Under the pieces are notes generated by a model. The model was not told where the DNA came from. It worked only from the letters and a program-made list of their open reading frames with translations, and ran no database searches. Both the position numbers and the translations under genes were made by a program. A stretch of 64,000 nt of DNA from Micromonospora sp. FIMYZ51 (GTDB lineage Bacteria; Actinomycetota; Actinomycetes; Mycobacteriales; Micromonosporaceae), in assembly GCF_038246755.1 (NCBI RefSeq), contig NZ_CP134706.1, forward strand, positions 5,022,001-5,086,000, read 5' to 3'. Shown here piece by piece: positions 37,989 through 47,027 of the stretch (position 1 is its first letter; each line of letters begins with the position of its first letter).

Positions 37989-39215
37989 GTGCTGACGATC
38001 CGGGGAATCGCCACGACGCTCACCGCCCTCGTCGCGGGCACCGCGACCCTGATCTCCCCTGCGGGAGCCGGGCCGGATGCCGGATCGCCGGTGCTGATCG
38101 CCGGCAGCGGCACCGCCGGCAACTCCGGTGACGGCGGACCGGCCGGAGCCGCCGAGCTGAACACGCCCACCGGGATCGCGGTGGCCCCGGACGGCACGGT
38201 GTACATCAGCGACACCGGCAACCGTACCGTCCGGGCGGTCTCACCCGACGGCACGATCAGCACGGTCGCCGGCAGCGGCCGGGCGGGCAGCCCGGACGAC
38301 CGTCTTCCGGCCGATGCCCGCGGCACCGAGGTGGACCTGGGCAGCCCCGGCAACCTGGCGCTCGGTCCGGACGGGACGCTCTACCTGGTCGACGGCGCGC
38401 TGTTCCGGATCTTCGCGCTCGCCCCGGACGGCGCGATCTCGGTGGTGGCCGGCACCGGGCGACCCGGCTCGGCCGGCGATGGCGGCCCGGCCACGGCCGC
38501 CGCGATCAACCAGCCCGGTGGCCTGGCCGTGGCCGCCGACGGCACGCTCTACCTTGGGGATCTGGCCAACCGACGGGTACGCGCCATCACGCCGTCCGGC
38601 ACCATCGACACCATCGCCGGCAACGGGGCGAGCCAGCTCACCGCGGCGGGTGGCCCGGCGACCGAACTGCCGCTGCCGGCCGTGAACAGCATCTCGGTCG
38701 CGCCCGACGGCGACGTGTGGCTCGCGGACGCGCTGGTGCTGCACCGCCTCCGCGACGGCGAGATCGCCACCGTGAGCAGACCCGGTGACGCGGTGACCGA
38801 CGACGGGCCGTGGACGCTGTCCACCTCGGCGACCTGGCCGCCGGCCGAGCCGCCGCTGAACAACGTCGCCGCGATCGCCGCCAGTGCTCGGGGCGTCCAC
38901 CTCTACGACCAGGGCGAGCGGAAGATCCGCCGGCTGGGCCCGGACGGGGTGGTACGCACCGTCGCCACGCTCGACGCGCAGACCGTCGGCACCGTGGTGC
39001 CCCAACTCGCCGCGAACGGCTCGGACACGGTCTACCTGCTGGCCACCAGCGAACACCGGGTGTACGCGGTGCACGACGACGGCGGCGGCGCAGCGTCGCC
39101 ACCGGACGACGACGAGGCCGGCGGCGCAACCCGCTGGTGGCTGCTGGCCGCCGGGGCTGGCGTGCTGGCCGTACTGGTGGCCGGCTGGGCGCTGACCCGG
39201 CGCCGCCGATCCTGA
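37989..39215 (+). CDS. Membrane-anchored NHL-repeat beta-propeller protein
   Basis: 408 aa, GTG start. Signal peptide (residues 1-27), then about five to six NHL blades, each of the form LNTPTGIAVAPDGTVYISDTGN, through residue about 365. An acidic linker (PPDDDEAGG), a C-terminal membrane helix (WWLLAAGAGVLAVLVAGWAL) and RRRRS as cytoplasmic stop-transfer complete the protein. It is therefore a cell-surface propeller displayed on a type I membrane anchor. It probably binds partners or polysaccharide; no enzymatic residues are visible. No clear ribosome-binding site. Upstream of two genes with WXG/EspC-like features. Confidence 0.8.
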   Translation: MLTIRGIATTLTALVAGTATLISPAGAGPDAGSPVLIAGSGTAGNSGDGGPAGAAELNTPTGIAVAPDGTVYISDTGNRTVRAVSPDGTISTVAGSGRAGSPDDRLPADARGTEVDLGSPGNLALGPDGTLYLVDGALFRIFALAPDGAISVVAGTGRPGSAGDGGPATAAAINQPGGLAVAADGTLYLGDLANRRVRAITPSGTIDTIAGNGASQLTAAGGPATELPLPAVNSISVAPDGDVWLADALVLHRLRDGEIATVSRPGDAVTDDGPWTLSTSATWPPAEPPLNNVAAIAASARGVHLYDQGERKIRRLGPDGVVRTVATLDAQTVGTVVPQLAANGSDTVYLLATSEHRVYAVHDDGGGAASPPDDDEAGGATRWWLLAAGAGVLAVLVAGWALTRRRRS

Positions 39216-39292
39216 ACCCGGGCGGCTGCCCGTACGACCGCCCCGTCGGCCCCGGCCGGCGCGGAACCGACACCTACCGACACAGGGACGGG

Positions 39293-39742
39293 ATGATGGC
39301 TGAAGTTGTTGGTGGTGACCTCTACCGCCTGTGGCGGGTCTCGGAGGTGCACCTCCCCCGGATCGCCGACGTCTACTACGACGCGGCCCGTACGGTCGCC
39401 GGGGCGCGCGGTTCCGGCTCGTCAAGCGACGCCGACGCGTTTCGGGACAGCACGCCTGTCTACCCGGGGTCGAGTGTGCTGTCCAGCCCGGTAGGAGCTG
39501 CCTGGGCCCAGCTGCGCAACGAGTTGCAGCACATGTACACCCAGATCGGCGACACCGTCCAGCTCGCCGGGGACGGCATCCGGGACGCGACTCAGGCGTA
39601 CCTCGACACCGACCAGGTGAACGCCGACGCGCTGCGGCTCTACCTGAACGACCCCCGCAACCACAACCTGGACGATCCGGCGTCCAACCCGCCGGCCGTG
39701 GGCGACGACGACCACCCCGGCACCGCGCCGCCGCTGCCCTGA
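39293..39742 (+). CDS. EspC/WXG100-like small helical protein, candidate type VII secretion substrate
   Basis: 149 aa; ATG 39293 or 39296, after AGGGACGGG. Helical hairpin: HLPRIADVYYDAARTVAGA, then WAQLRNELQHMYTQIGDTVQ, then GIRDATQAYLDTDQVNAD. The last contains a Y-x3-D motif (YLDTD) placed as in the EspC-type C-terminal secretion signal. The Pro/Asp-rich end is disordered. No Sec signal. The assignment is a pattern judgement. Next gene 49 nt downstream. Confidence 0.6.
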   Translation: MMAEVVGGDLYRLWRVSEVHLPRIADVYYDAARTVAGARGSGSSSDADAFRDSTPVYPGSSVLSSPVGAAWAQLRNELQHMYTQIGDTVQLAGDGIRDATQAYLDTDQVNADALRLYLNDPRNHNLDDPASNPPAVGDDDHPGTAPPLP

Positions 39743-39791
39743 CCGGCAGCGTCACCGACCCCGAACCGGCAGCCAGAAGGACACCCCTGCG

Positions 39792-40820
39792 ATGACCGAC
39801 ACCGTGACCACCCCGGCCGAGCTGCGTGGCGGCAGCTACGAGAGCACCGTACGGACCAAGGCCGAGCAGTTGAAGCAGGAACTGATCCGGCAGACGCTCG
39901 ACGACATCGAGTCGTGGCGCAAGGCCGTCGACGTGCAGTGGCAGCAACAGCACGGCCCCGACGCGGTCCCGCTGTCGCCGATCCCGCCGGAGGAGATCGA
40001 GGGGTATCGCCAGACCGTCCGCGACGAGTACTACCAGTGGGTGGTGCCCGCGTTCGAGCGGCACCTGATGCCGGACCCGGACGCCATCAACCCGATGATC
40101 GACGGCCTGCGCACCATCGAGAGTTCGTTCCAGGGCAGCCAGGACAACGCGGGCAACTTCGTGCCGGCCAGCGCCGCCCTCTCCCGGATCAACGACGTCC
40201 GGTCGGACATGAACCACTGGGAGGGCGACCTCCAGGTCAACTTCATCGACAACTTCCTCACGCCGTTGCAGAACGTCTCGGTAAACCAGGCGGCGGTGGC
40301 CAAGGTGGTCCGGGAACAGCTCGAATGCAGCAAGGTCATGTACATCCGCTACCGCAAGGCGGTCGTGCAGCTGCTCGACCAGTCCATCGCCGCGGTCAAG
40401 GAGTTGAACAACAGCAAGGACCCGAAGAGCTTCACCTGGGGAACGCTCGTCGGCATCGCCGTCGGCACCGGGCTCACGCTCGCCACCGGTGGGGTGGCCG
40501 TCGCCGGTGCCGTCCTGATCATCAGCAGCACCATGGCGCAGGGGCTGGTGCCGGACCCGCCGAAGACCAACGAGCTGAGCGCGCCGACCGCCCAGGAGGT
40601 GGCGGTGAACATCAGCGACGCGCTGAGCAAGCTCAGCGGCGACGTGTTCGAGGAGGAACGCAAGGTCCGCGACGCCTTCACCAACATCTGCGACACCATC
40701 GCCACCTCGCGGGCCGCCTCGATCAGGAGCAACACCTCCGGCCCGCTCGCGGTCGCCACGCCCGCCGTGAGCAACGCCCGGCCGTCCGAGATCACCGACG
40801 GCTCGCTGCGCCCCTCCTGA
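39792..40820 (+). CDS. Coiled-coil protein with central hydrophobic hairpin, possible type VII-associated partner
   Basis: 342 aa. A long helical N-terminal part (residues about 15-215, with KAEQLKQELIRQTLDDIESW and WHH-like charged heptads) is followed by a Gly/Ala-rich hydrophobic stretch (TLVGIAVGTGLTLATGGVAV, AGAVLIISSTMAQG, about 220-255) able to form a membrane hairpin, then another helix and a disordered end. There is no Sec signal. Such helical-stalk plus Gly-rich-hairpin proteins occur among LXG/PPE-like type VII substrates; a search would be needed to decide. Probably in one operon with the EspC-like gene. Confidence 0.6.
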   Translation: MTDTVTTPAELRGGSYESTVRTKAEQLKQELIRQTLDDIESWRKAVDVQWQQQHGPDAVPLSPIPPEEIEGYRQTVRDEYYQWVVPAFERHLMPDPDAINPMIDGLRTIESSFQGSQDNAGNFVPASAALSRINDVRSDMNHWEGDLQVNFIDNFLTPLQNVSVNQAAVAKVVREQLECSKVMYIRYRKAVVQLLDQSIAAVKELNNSKDPKSFTWGTLVGIAVGTGLTLATGGVAVAGAVLIISSTMAQGLVPDPPKTNELSAPTAQEVAVNISDALSKLSGDVFEEERKVRDAFTNICDTIATSRAASIRSNTSGPLAVATPAVSNARPSEITDGSLRPS

Positions 40821-40841
40821 ACGAGGCCGGTCGCGGTTTCG

Positions 40842-41498
40842 TCAACCGTCCGGCTGCGGTTCGCGTACCAGGATGCGGACCGCGCGGGCGGCGGCGACGG
40901 CGGCCAGCAGCACCGCGTGCCGGGGCTCCGGCACGTCCAGCAGCCGATCGGCGCGCAGCGCGGCCAGCGGCGCGAGCCGGCGGTCGGCCAGGACGGTGTC
41001 CACGGCCCGCCGGTCCCCGCCGGCCACCACCGCGTCCAGCCGGTCGACCTGCGGCAGCAGCAGCCGGGCCGCCAGCTCCACCGCGTCGGCAAACGCCGCC
41101 TTGGCCTGGTTGTCCCGCCGCCGGGCGAAACGCTGCTGCGACCAGCCACCGGCGGCGGTACGCCCCTGCACGTAGCGGGTGTCCACCTTGTGCACCGGCA
41201 GCCGCTCCCCCTCGGCCACCCCCACCGCCACCGCACCCTTGCGGGCCAGCAGCAGGCCGATCCGGTGCGGTGCCGTCGCGGCGGCCACGAAGGTGGCCAG
41301 ATCCGAGGTGGGCGGCGCGCCCGGTGGGGTGTGCAGCTCGGCGGTGGCACCGTCCGGGGCGGTCAGCCGCAGCCCGTACCCCTCGACGGTGGTGGCGGGC
41401 GGGCCGTGCCGGTCGGTGAAGCCGGCCACCCAGCGCGCGACGCGGGCCGGTTCGACCTCCACCCATCGGCCACCCCCGGCCGCCGGCCTGCTGCTCAT
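40842..41498 (-). CDS. acVLRF1-family peptidyl-tRNA hydrolase / release factor
   Basis: 218 aa from ATG 41498. The loop RTAAGGWSQQRFARRRDNQ is the signature of the actinobacterial Vms1/ANKZF1-like release factors, with catalytic Gln in GGWSQQR. This family is related to eRF1 domain 2 and releases nascent chains from stalled 50S-peptidyl-tRNA in ribosome quality control. DTRYVQGR and DRLLDVPEPRHAVLLAA complete the fold. No signal peptide; cytosolic. Convergent with the preceding gene (21 nt). Confidence 0.88.
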   Translation of the reverse strand: MSSRPAAGGGRWVEVEPARVARWVAGFTDRHGPPATTVEGYGLRLTAPDGATAELHTPPGAPPTSDLATFVAAATAPHRIGLLLARKGAVAVGVAEGERLPVHKVDTRYVQGRTAAGGWSQQRFARRRDNQAKAAFADAVELAARLLLPQVDRLDAVVAGGDRRAVDTVLADRRLAPLAALRADRLLDVPEPRHAVLLAAVAAARAVRILVREPQPDG

Positions 41499-41549
41499 GC
41501 CACGACCGTACGACACGGGCCGACGACGCCGCCCGGCGGGAAACGAGTG

Positions 41550-41585
41550 ACGCGGCAGGACACCCGGGTGGATGTCCTGCCGCGT
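41550..41585 (-). terminator. Terminator of the metzincin protease gene
   Basis: 13-bp stem ACGCGGCAGGACA (41550-41562) / TGTCCTGCCGCGT (41573-41585) with a 10-nt loop, 40 nt past the protease stop. Confidence 0.8.
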
Positions 41586-41594
41586 GCGGTCCTC

Positions 41595-41656
41595 GCCGGT
41601 CAGTACACGGTGCGGTTGCCGCCGGTCAGTGCACGGTGAGGTTGCCGCCGGTCAGC
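41595..41656. repeat. 26-bp direct repeat duplicating the protease C-terminal codons and stop
   Basis: GCCGGTCAGTACACGGTGCG (41595) and GCCGGTCAGTGCACGGTGAG (41621), each 26 bp long, with a partial third at 41647. The 41621 copy contains the true stop (TVH-stop); the other would encode TVY-stop. Confidence 0.85.
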
Positions 41657-44600
41657 TTCACCTCGCCGGTACCCGCACCCGTCCAGTCGGACGAGAGGAG
41701 CAGCCGACCACCCTGCCAGAGGGTGAGCCCGACGCTGTCGTTGCGGCCCGGCGCACCCCGGTCGGTCACCGTGACCGTCAGCGTCAGACCGTTCGCCACC
41801 AGCTTGCCCTTGCTGTCGTGCAGGCTGGCCCGGTAGCGCACCTGAGCCGTCTTGCCGGCGGAGGTCACGCCGAGGCCGTCGATGCTGGTGGCCTTGACCT
41901 GATAGGTCTTGCCGCCGGAGCGGAACTCGATCTCGGCCTTGCCCGAGGCGGCCTTCTTACCGGTGGCCGGCTTGGCGTTCAGCTCCACGGTGACCTTCGA
42001 GTTCCGGTCGGCCGGGTACGCCCCGGCGGACCGGTCGACGCTGAGGTGACCGCCACCGGTGAGGAACCCGCCGTCGGAGCCGGCCACCCGCACCGTGGCG
42101 GTGGTGCTGCCGGTGTAGTAGCCACCGACCGTCGCGGTGACCTGGTGGGTGCCCGCCGGCAGGGTGGCCTCGCAGGCCGCCGAACCGGTGGTGGTGGCGG
42201 TGGCGAGCAACTCCACCGGTGCGGTGCAGAGCGTCGCGCCGCCCGCAGTGAAGGTCACCGTGGCGTTGCGCAGGTCACCGCCGGTGGTGTCGGCCGCCGA
42301 GGGCAGCACGGAGCTGTCCCGTAGCACCGCCCGCAGCAGGGTCCGGCTGGCGTCCCCACGGTTCGCGGTGCTCACCAGCGTGTCGCCGGCCCAGGTCGCC
42401 GCCGCGTCCTCTGGGGTGACCCGGATGGTGAACGAGGTGCTGCCGGTCAGGCCGGTGCCGTCGGAGACGGTGACGGTGACCGGGTAGTCGCCGGGGGCCG
42501 CCGTGGTGCTGCCGGTGACCGTCCAGCTCCGGTTGCCGGGCCGGGTGTCGGTGCCGGTGGTGCTCGCCACGGTCAGTGCCAGGCCGGCCGGCAGACCGGT
42601 GGCGGACGCGGTGAGCGCCGCCCCGGCACCGTCGGCATCGGTTGCCGTGATCGTCACCGTCGGCGAGAGCGCGTCGCTGTACTGGACGCCGACCCCGCCC
42701 GCCGGGGCGTCGTCGGAGACCTCGGGGGCGGAGCGGATGGTGAACTCGGCATCGTTGACATCGAAGAAGATGTTCCCGACCGCCTCGATCTTGAGGCGGG
42801 CCTGTCCGGTCGCCACGTTCGGCAGGTGCACCGTCGCGCTACCGGTGTTCGGGGTGCGCTCGGCCAGCACGTACGGGAAGGTCTCGCCGCCGTTGACGGA
42901 AAGCGTGATCTTCACGTCGCCGACGTTCACCGGCGCCAGGTCGGTGCCGGCCACGTCCCAGGTCACGGTCTGGGCAGCGCCGCCGTCGACGACGGCGGCG
43001 CTGCCGTGCGAGGTGACCAGGAACGGCCCGGCGTCCGGTGCCAGGGTCACCGCGACGTCGGCGCTGCCGACGCCACCGCCGCCCAGCCGCCCGTCCCGGG
43101 CGGTGAGCTTGAAGTTGAGGGTCCGGTCGTTGTTGACGCCGACCCAGTCGCGGGTGGGCAGGAACTCCGAGTAGCAGTCCAGGATCTCCGGCGGGACGTT
43201 CGAGGCGCTACCGCTGGCCGGCGGAGCCGGGGCGGCCGGGCAGGTGCCGGTCGCCGCGTTTGTGTTGCCGGCCAGGATCTGCTTCAGGTCGGGGAAGACC
43301 CGGGTCGAGTTGGTGGTCACCGCGTTCTGGCCCGGCGAGTGGTACTTCAGGGCGTCCTCCGGTGACACCCACGCCGGCTCGCCGAAGACCCGGAACAGCG
43401 GGCCGTTGGTCTTGGTGTTGTTCATCAGCGCGGTACCGGCGGCGGCACCCCGGTCGTTCTGCTCCCACAGGTAGGTGAGCGTGTCCCGGTCGGCGTCGGT
43501 GGCGCTACCGGTGAGCGCGAACGGGGTACGCACCGGAATGGTGACGTTCTCCGGCACGGTGACCACGGGAGCGTGGTTGGTGGTCTGCTCAACCAGGTGG
43601 CCGCCGTTGTCGACGGCACCGCCCTTGGCGGTCTCACCGACGAAGCCGGTGACGCCGGTGAGGTTGCTGAGGGTGAGCGCGGCGACGTTCGTGGCGGCCA
43701 GGGTGCCACCGAAGGTGACCTGGAAGCCGGTGTCGTTCAGGGCGCCGCTGCCGCCGAAGGCGGCCACGGTCACCGTGGCGCCCGCCGGCCAACCGGGGAT
43801 CGCCTCGATCGCCGCCTTGATCCCGGCGGTGGTGTAGTTGACCCCGCGCACGATCGGCGCGGAGTCCGCGCCGCCGTAGTTGACGGTGAACGAGTCACCG
43901 TCGGTGTCGAAGTCGCGCAGCGACACCGTCTGTACCTCGTTGATCGCCGGCCGGGTCGAGGTCACGAAGTTCGTGATCTCGGTGTAGGTGCGGTGCGACC
44001 AGTACGGGTCGGTGTGCGGCTGGAGGTTGTCCTGCTGGCAGATGCCGGCGTACGCCATGATCGACGAACCGCTGCCCGGCTCGTACGAGTTGGCCGCGCT
44101 GCGGTTGCCGCCCGAGCAGTTCCACTGGTTGCCGTTGAAGGTGTGGTTGCCGGCAAACTGGTGGCCGATCTCGTGCGCCACGTAGTCCACGGCGAAGTAG
44201 TCGCCGACCGGGTTCGGCAGGCCGGTGCAGCCACGCGCCTTGCCGTCGCCACCGACCACGCCGAGGCCGGCGACGCCGCCACCGCTGAGCCCCAGGCCGA
44301 TGTGGCCGACGTCGTAGTTGCCGGCACCGATGAGCTGGCCGAGCACGATCCGGTTACGGTTCAGCAGGCCGCTGGTGCAGCCGCTGAGCTGGGCCGGGGT
44401 GTAGCAGGCGGCGCCACCGCACGGGCCGTTCGGCTCGGTGGCCAGCGCCGGGGTGTTCAGGTTCGTCTTGTCGGTGTCGTTGACCAGCACGAGCCGGATC
44501 GCGGTCTCGTCCTCGTAGATCTGGTTCACCCGGTTGATAAGCGTCACCTTCGCCGCGGTCACGTTCTCCGCGCCGAAGTAGTTGGCGTACGACGGGTCGG

Positions 44601-45318
44601 TGACGAACGCGAGGCGGTAGGTGCGCAGGGTGACCAGCGGCCCCACCACCGGCTCGTCGTGCGCCTCGTGGATCTCGTCGTGCAGCGCGTGGGCGGCCGA
44701 TTCGACGTCCTCGCGCTCGACGAAGTCACCGCTGCGGTTCTCCAGGTCGCGGGCGAAGTAGCTGGCGTACAGGCTCTGGTCGCGCTGGTAATAGGGGTCG
44801 ATGTACCAGACGCCGTCCGCCGAGCGGACCGAGGCGTGGAAGCCCAGCGGGGTCAGGTCGGCCCGGATCGTCGCGGTCGGATCGTCCAGGCCCCGGCCCG
44901 CGTACGTGTTGATCTCCGGATGCTGCGCCGCCAGGCCCGGCTCCATCACCTGTGATTTCACCAGCTCGAAGCGCTGGAAGGTGCCGTCGGGCGCAGGCAA
45001 CGAGACGATCTGGCTCGCCTGGCGCAACGCCCGGCGGTTCTCCGTCGGCGCCTTGTCCAGCACGCCCTTGATGCCGGCCCGGTCCAGGGTGTAGGCGCTC
45101 AGTCGCTTCGCCTTGATGGCGGCCGACCGGCCGGACTTGGTTGCGGCGGGCTTACCGTCCACTTTGCGCCATGGCCCGTCGGCCGAGGGTGCGGCGCCGG
45201 CCGGCGCCGGTGCCGCCAGGACCGGCAGCATCGCCGCGGTGAGCGCGGCAACCAGGACGCCGGCCAGTCGGCCACGCCGGGACCGGCCACCTGATTGGTG
45301 GGTGCGGGGGATCCTCAA
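41626..45318 (-). CDS. Large secreted M12B-like metzincin protease with beta-sandwich tail
   Basis: 1,230 aa. TTG 45318 is chosen because GGGAG lies 7 nt upstream and the signal peptide (RSRRGRLAGVLVAALTAAML ... AGA, residues 1-42) begins there; no ATG or GTG is suitably placed. A propeptide (to about 220) precedes a reprolysin-type catalytic domain with zinc site HEIGHQFAGNH (382-392) and Met-turn SIMAYAGICQ. It is followed by a PKD/cadherin-like run of several beta domains (NHAPVVTVPENVTIPVRTPF, VSDDAPAGGVGVQYSDALSP and others) and a C-terminal lipase-like/Ig-type module. An extracellular protease, probably calcium-stabilised and released by propeptide cleavage. The substrate is unknown. 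Confidence 0.88.
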   Translation of the reverse strand: MRIPRTHQSGGRSRRGRLAGVLVAALTAAMLPVLAAPAPAGAAPSADGPWRKVDGKPAATKSGRSAAIKAKRLSAYTLDRAGIKGVLDKAPTENRRALRQASQIVSLPAPDGTFQRFELVKSQVMEPGLAAQHPEINTYAGRGLDDPTATIRADLTPLGFHASVRSADGVWYIDPYYQRDQSLYASYFARDLENRSGDFVEREDVESAAHALHDEIHEAHDEPVVGPLVTLRTYRLAFVTDPSYANYFGAENVTAAKVTLINRVNQIYEDETAIRLVLVNDTDKTNLNTPALATEPNGPCGGAACYTPAQLSGCTSGLLNRNRIVLGQLIGAGNYDVGHIGLGLSGGGVAGLGVVGGDGKARGCTGLPNPVGDYFAVDYVAHEIGHQFAGNHTFNGNQWNCSGGNRSAANSYEPGSGSSIMAYAGICQQDNLQPHTDPYWSHRTYTEITNFVTSTRPAINEVQTVSLRDFDTDGDSFTVNYGGADSAPIVRGVNYTTAGIKAAIEAIPGWPAGATVTVAAFGGSGALNDTGFQVTFGGTLAATNVAALTLSNLTGVTGFVGETAKGGAVDNGGHLVEQTTNHAPVVTVPENVTIPVRTPFALTGSATDADRDTLTYLWEQNDRGAAAGTALMNNTKTNGPLFRVFGEPAWVSPEDALKYHSPGQNAVTTNSTRVFPDLKQILAGNTNAATGTCPAAPAPPASGSASNVPPEILDCYSEFLPTRDWVGVNNDRTLNFKLTARDGRLGGGGVGSADVAVTLAPDAGPFLVTSHGSAAVVDGGAAQTVTWDVAGTDLAPVNVGDVKITLSVNGGETFPYVLAERTPNTGSATVHLPNVATGQARLKIEAVGNIFFDVNDAEFTIRSAPEVSDDAPAGGVGVQYSDALSPTVTITATDADGAGAALTASATGLPAGLALTVASTTGTDTRPGNRSWTVTGSTTAAPGDYPVTVTVSDGTGLTGSTSFTIRVTPEDAAATWAGDTLVSTANRGDASRTLLRAVLRDSSVLPSAADTTGGDLRNATVTFTAGGATLCTAPVELLATATTTGSAACEATLPAGTHQVTATVGGYYTGSTTATVRVAGSDGGFLTGGGHLSVDRSAGAYPADRNSKVTVELNAKPATGKKAASGKAEIEFRSGGKTYQVKATSIDGLGVTSAGKTAQVRYRASLHDSKGKLVANGLTLTVTVTDRGAPGRNDSVGLTLWQGGRLLLSSDWTGAGTGEVKLTGGNLTVH

Positions 45319-45542
45319 GTCAGCTCCCTGATCGTGAAGGGTGAGACCGAACCGCACCGTCCGGGTCGGCGGAACGGACGCGGATGATCTACGGACCTGA
45401 CAGCACCCTAGGCGGACGGCGGATGCCGAACATCCACCGAACAGCGGAAGAAGCTCTGGCACGACGGCCGGGCAGGCGAGTCGCAACACGACGGTCGCGG
45501 GTTCTTCACATGTGGAGCACCGACAGTGGACCGAGTGACCCG

Positions 45543-46348
45543 TCAGTGACTGAGGAGGGTGGCGACGGCGAGTGCCGCGATGATGGTGCTCGACAGCAGG
45601 GCGGTGACCAGGCGACCGCGGTCGCTGGTGAGCACCCGGCCGACCACCGTGCCGCCAGCGGCGATCAGCAGTTGCCAACTGGCCGAGGCGAGGAACACCC
45701 CGAGGGTGAACAGCGTCGCGATGGCGGTCCCGGAGCCGCCCAGGTCCGCCCGGCCGAGCACCAGCGCCGTGAAGTAGACGACGGTGGCGGGGTTGAGCAG
45801 GGTCAGCGCGAGGACCCCGACGAACGCCCGCACCGGCGTCTCCAGACCTCGCCGCCCGGCCCGGCCACCCGACCGCCCCGCGCCGTCCGCCCGCCCTCCT
45901 GCGCTCGGCTGACGCTCGACGTCCGCCTGGCCTTCGGCGCTCGGCTGGCCCTCGGCGCCCGGCTGACGCTCGATATCCGCCTGGCCCTCGGCGTGTGCGG
46001 TCGGCCGGGCGGGGCTGCGGGGCCGCAGGGCCCGCCACGCCCCGTGCCCGGCGAGGCCGAAAGCACCGCCGCCGCGACCAGCCGCAACGGCGTGGCGAGC
46101 GGCGCCAACCAACCGGCGACGACGGCCCCGCCGAACGCCGCCACGCCGGCGTAGACCCCGTCCGCGGTGGCCACCCCGAGCGCGGCGGACGCGCCGACCC
46201 GGAACGAGGTGCGCGCGGCGAGCCCGAGAATGAGTACGGCGATCGCGCCCACCGGAATCGCGACACCGTAGCCGGCGACCAGGCCGGCCAGGAACGCGGC
46301 GGTCACGAACGTACGCGACGCGGTGAGAGCGGACCCGCAGCCCGGCAC
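45543..46348 (-). pseudogene. LysE-family amino-acid exporter, frameshifted
   Basis: Two overlapping reading frames together form one LysE protein. The first (from GTG 46348 or 46306) has AGLVAGYGVAIPVGAIAVLI and ends in TPLRLVAAAVLSA. The second resumes FGLAGHGAWRALRP and finishes TPVRAFVGVLALTLLNPATV and YFTALVLG. The frame changes at the AAA run 46060-46062; one extra base there would restore VLFGLAGHGAW. The joining loop is expanded by Glu/Gln/Pro repeats (AEGQADIERQPGAEGQPSAEG). Either a homopolymer sequencing error or real inactivation. The 298-bp gap to sufT contains a terminator and no gene. Confidence 0.75.
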
Positions 46349-46563
46349 TGTCGACGCGCGGCGGTGGCCACGGCGACAGGAGACGGCTGGATCATCGGGT
46401 ACGTCTCACTCACGCCGACATCCTGCCCGCCCCCTGCCGCCAGCCGCCACTGGTTATGGCTGGCCGAGCTTGGTGTACGGCGAAAGCCGAAGACGACTAT
46501 TCGGGTCACCGACGGTGGCCAGCGCGAAGGGACGACCGCGGCAGAGCGCAGGACAGGTAGACA

Positions 46564-46596
46564 TCGGGCGCGGCACCTGGTGGGTGCCGCGCCCGA
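46564..46596 (-). terminator. Terminator of the suf operon
   Basis: Perfect 14-bp stem TCGGGCGCGGCACC (46564-46577) / GGTGCCGCGCCCGA (46583-46596) with a 5-nt loop, 50 nt downstream of the sufT stop. Confidence 0.85.
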
Positions 46597-46646
46597 CGGG
46601 GAGCTCGTTTCTGGATGGGCGGTCTGGCCGGCCGCGGCGCGACAGG

Positions 46647-47027
46647 TCAGACGTTGAAGCCGAGGGAGCGGAGCTGATCGCGGCCCTCGTCAGTGATCTT
46701 GTCGGGACCCCATGGCGGCAACCAGACCCAGTTGATCCGGATGTCGTTGACCAGTCCGCCGCCGGGACCGGTGGTCAGCGCCTGGCGGGCCTGGTCCTCG
46801 ATCACATCGGTGAGCGGGCAGGCCGCCGAGGTGAGCGTCATGTCCAGGGTGGCCACGTTCTCGTCGTCGACGTGCACGCCGTAGACCAGGCCGAGGTCGA
46901 CCACGTTGATGCCCAGCTCCGGGTCGACGACGTCCTTCATCGCCTCTTCGACATCGGCCACAGCGGCCTTGCCGCCACCGGTGGCCACGGCCCCGGTCTC
47001 CGGCGTGGTGGCAGTTTCCTCGGTCAT
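46647..47027 (-). CDS. sufT: Fe-S assembly protein SufT (DUF59/MIP18 family)
   Basis: 126 aa from ATG 47027 (GGAGGTG upstream), in ATGA overlap with sufU. A disordered 20-residue N-terminus precedes a DUF59 domain: VEEAMKDVVDPELGINVVDL with the conserved DPE, and MTLTSAACPLTDVIEDQ with the reactive Cys. C-terminal WLPPWGPDKITDEGRDQL is typical of the actinobacterial form. Last gene of the suf operon; it helps maturation of Fe-S targets. Confidence 0.95.
   Translation of the reverse strand: MTEETATTPETGAVATGGGKAAVADVEEAMKDVVDPELGINVVDLGLVYGVHVDDENVATLDMTLTSAACPLTDVIEDQARQALTTGPGGGLVNDIRINWVWLPPWGPDKITDEGRDQLRSLGFNV

Noticed and set aside
38241..40217. Minus-strand 658-codon frame
   Set aside because: Antisense shadow of the NHL and EspC-like genes; no recognisable domain.
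45384..46154. Plus-strand 256-codon frame over the LysE locus
   Set aside because: Shadow frame; LysE motifs are clear on the minus strand in two frames.
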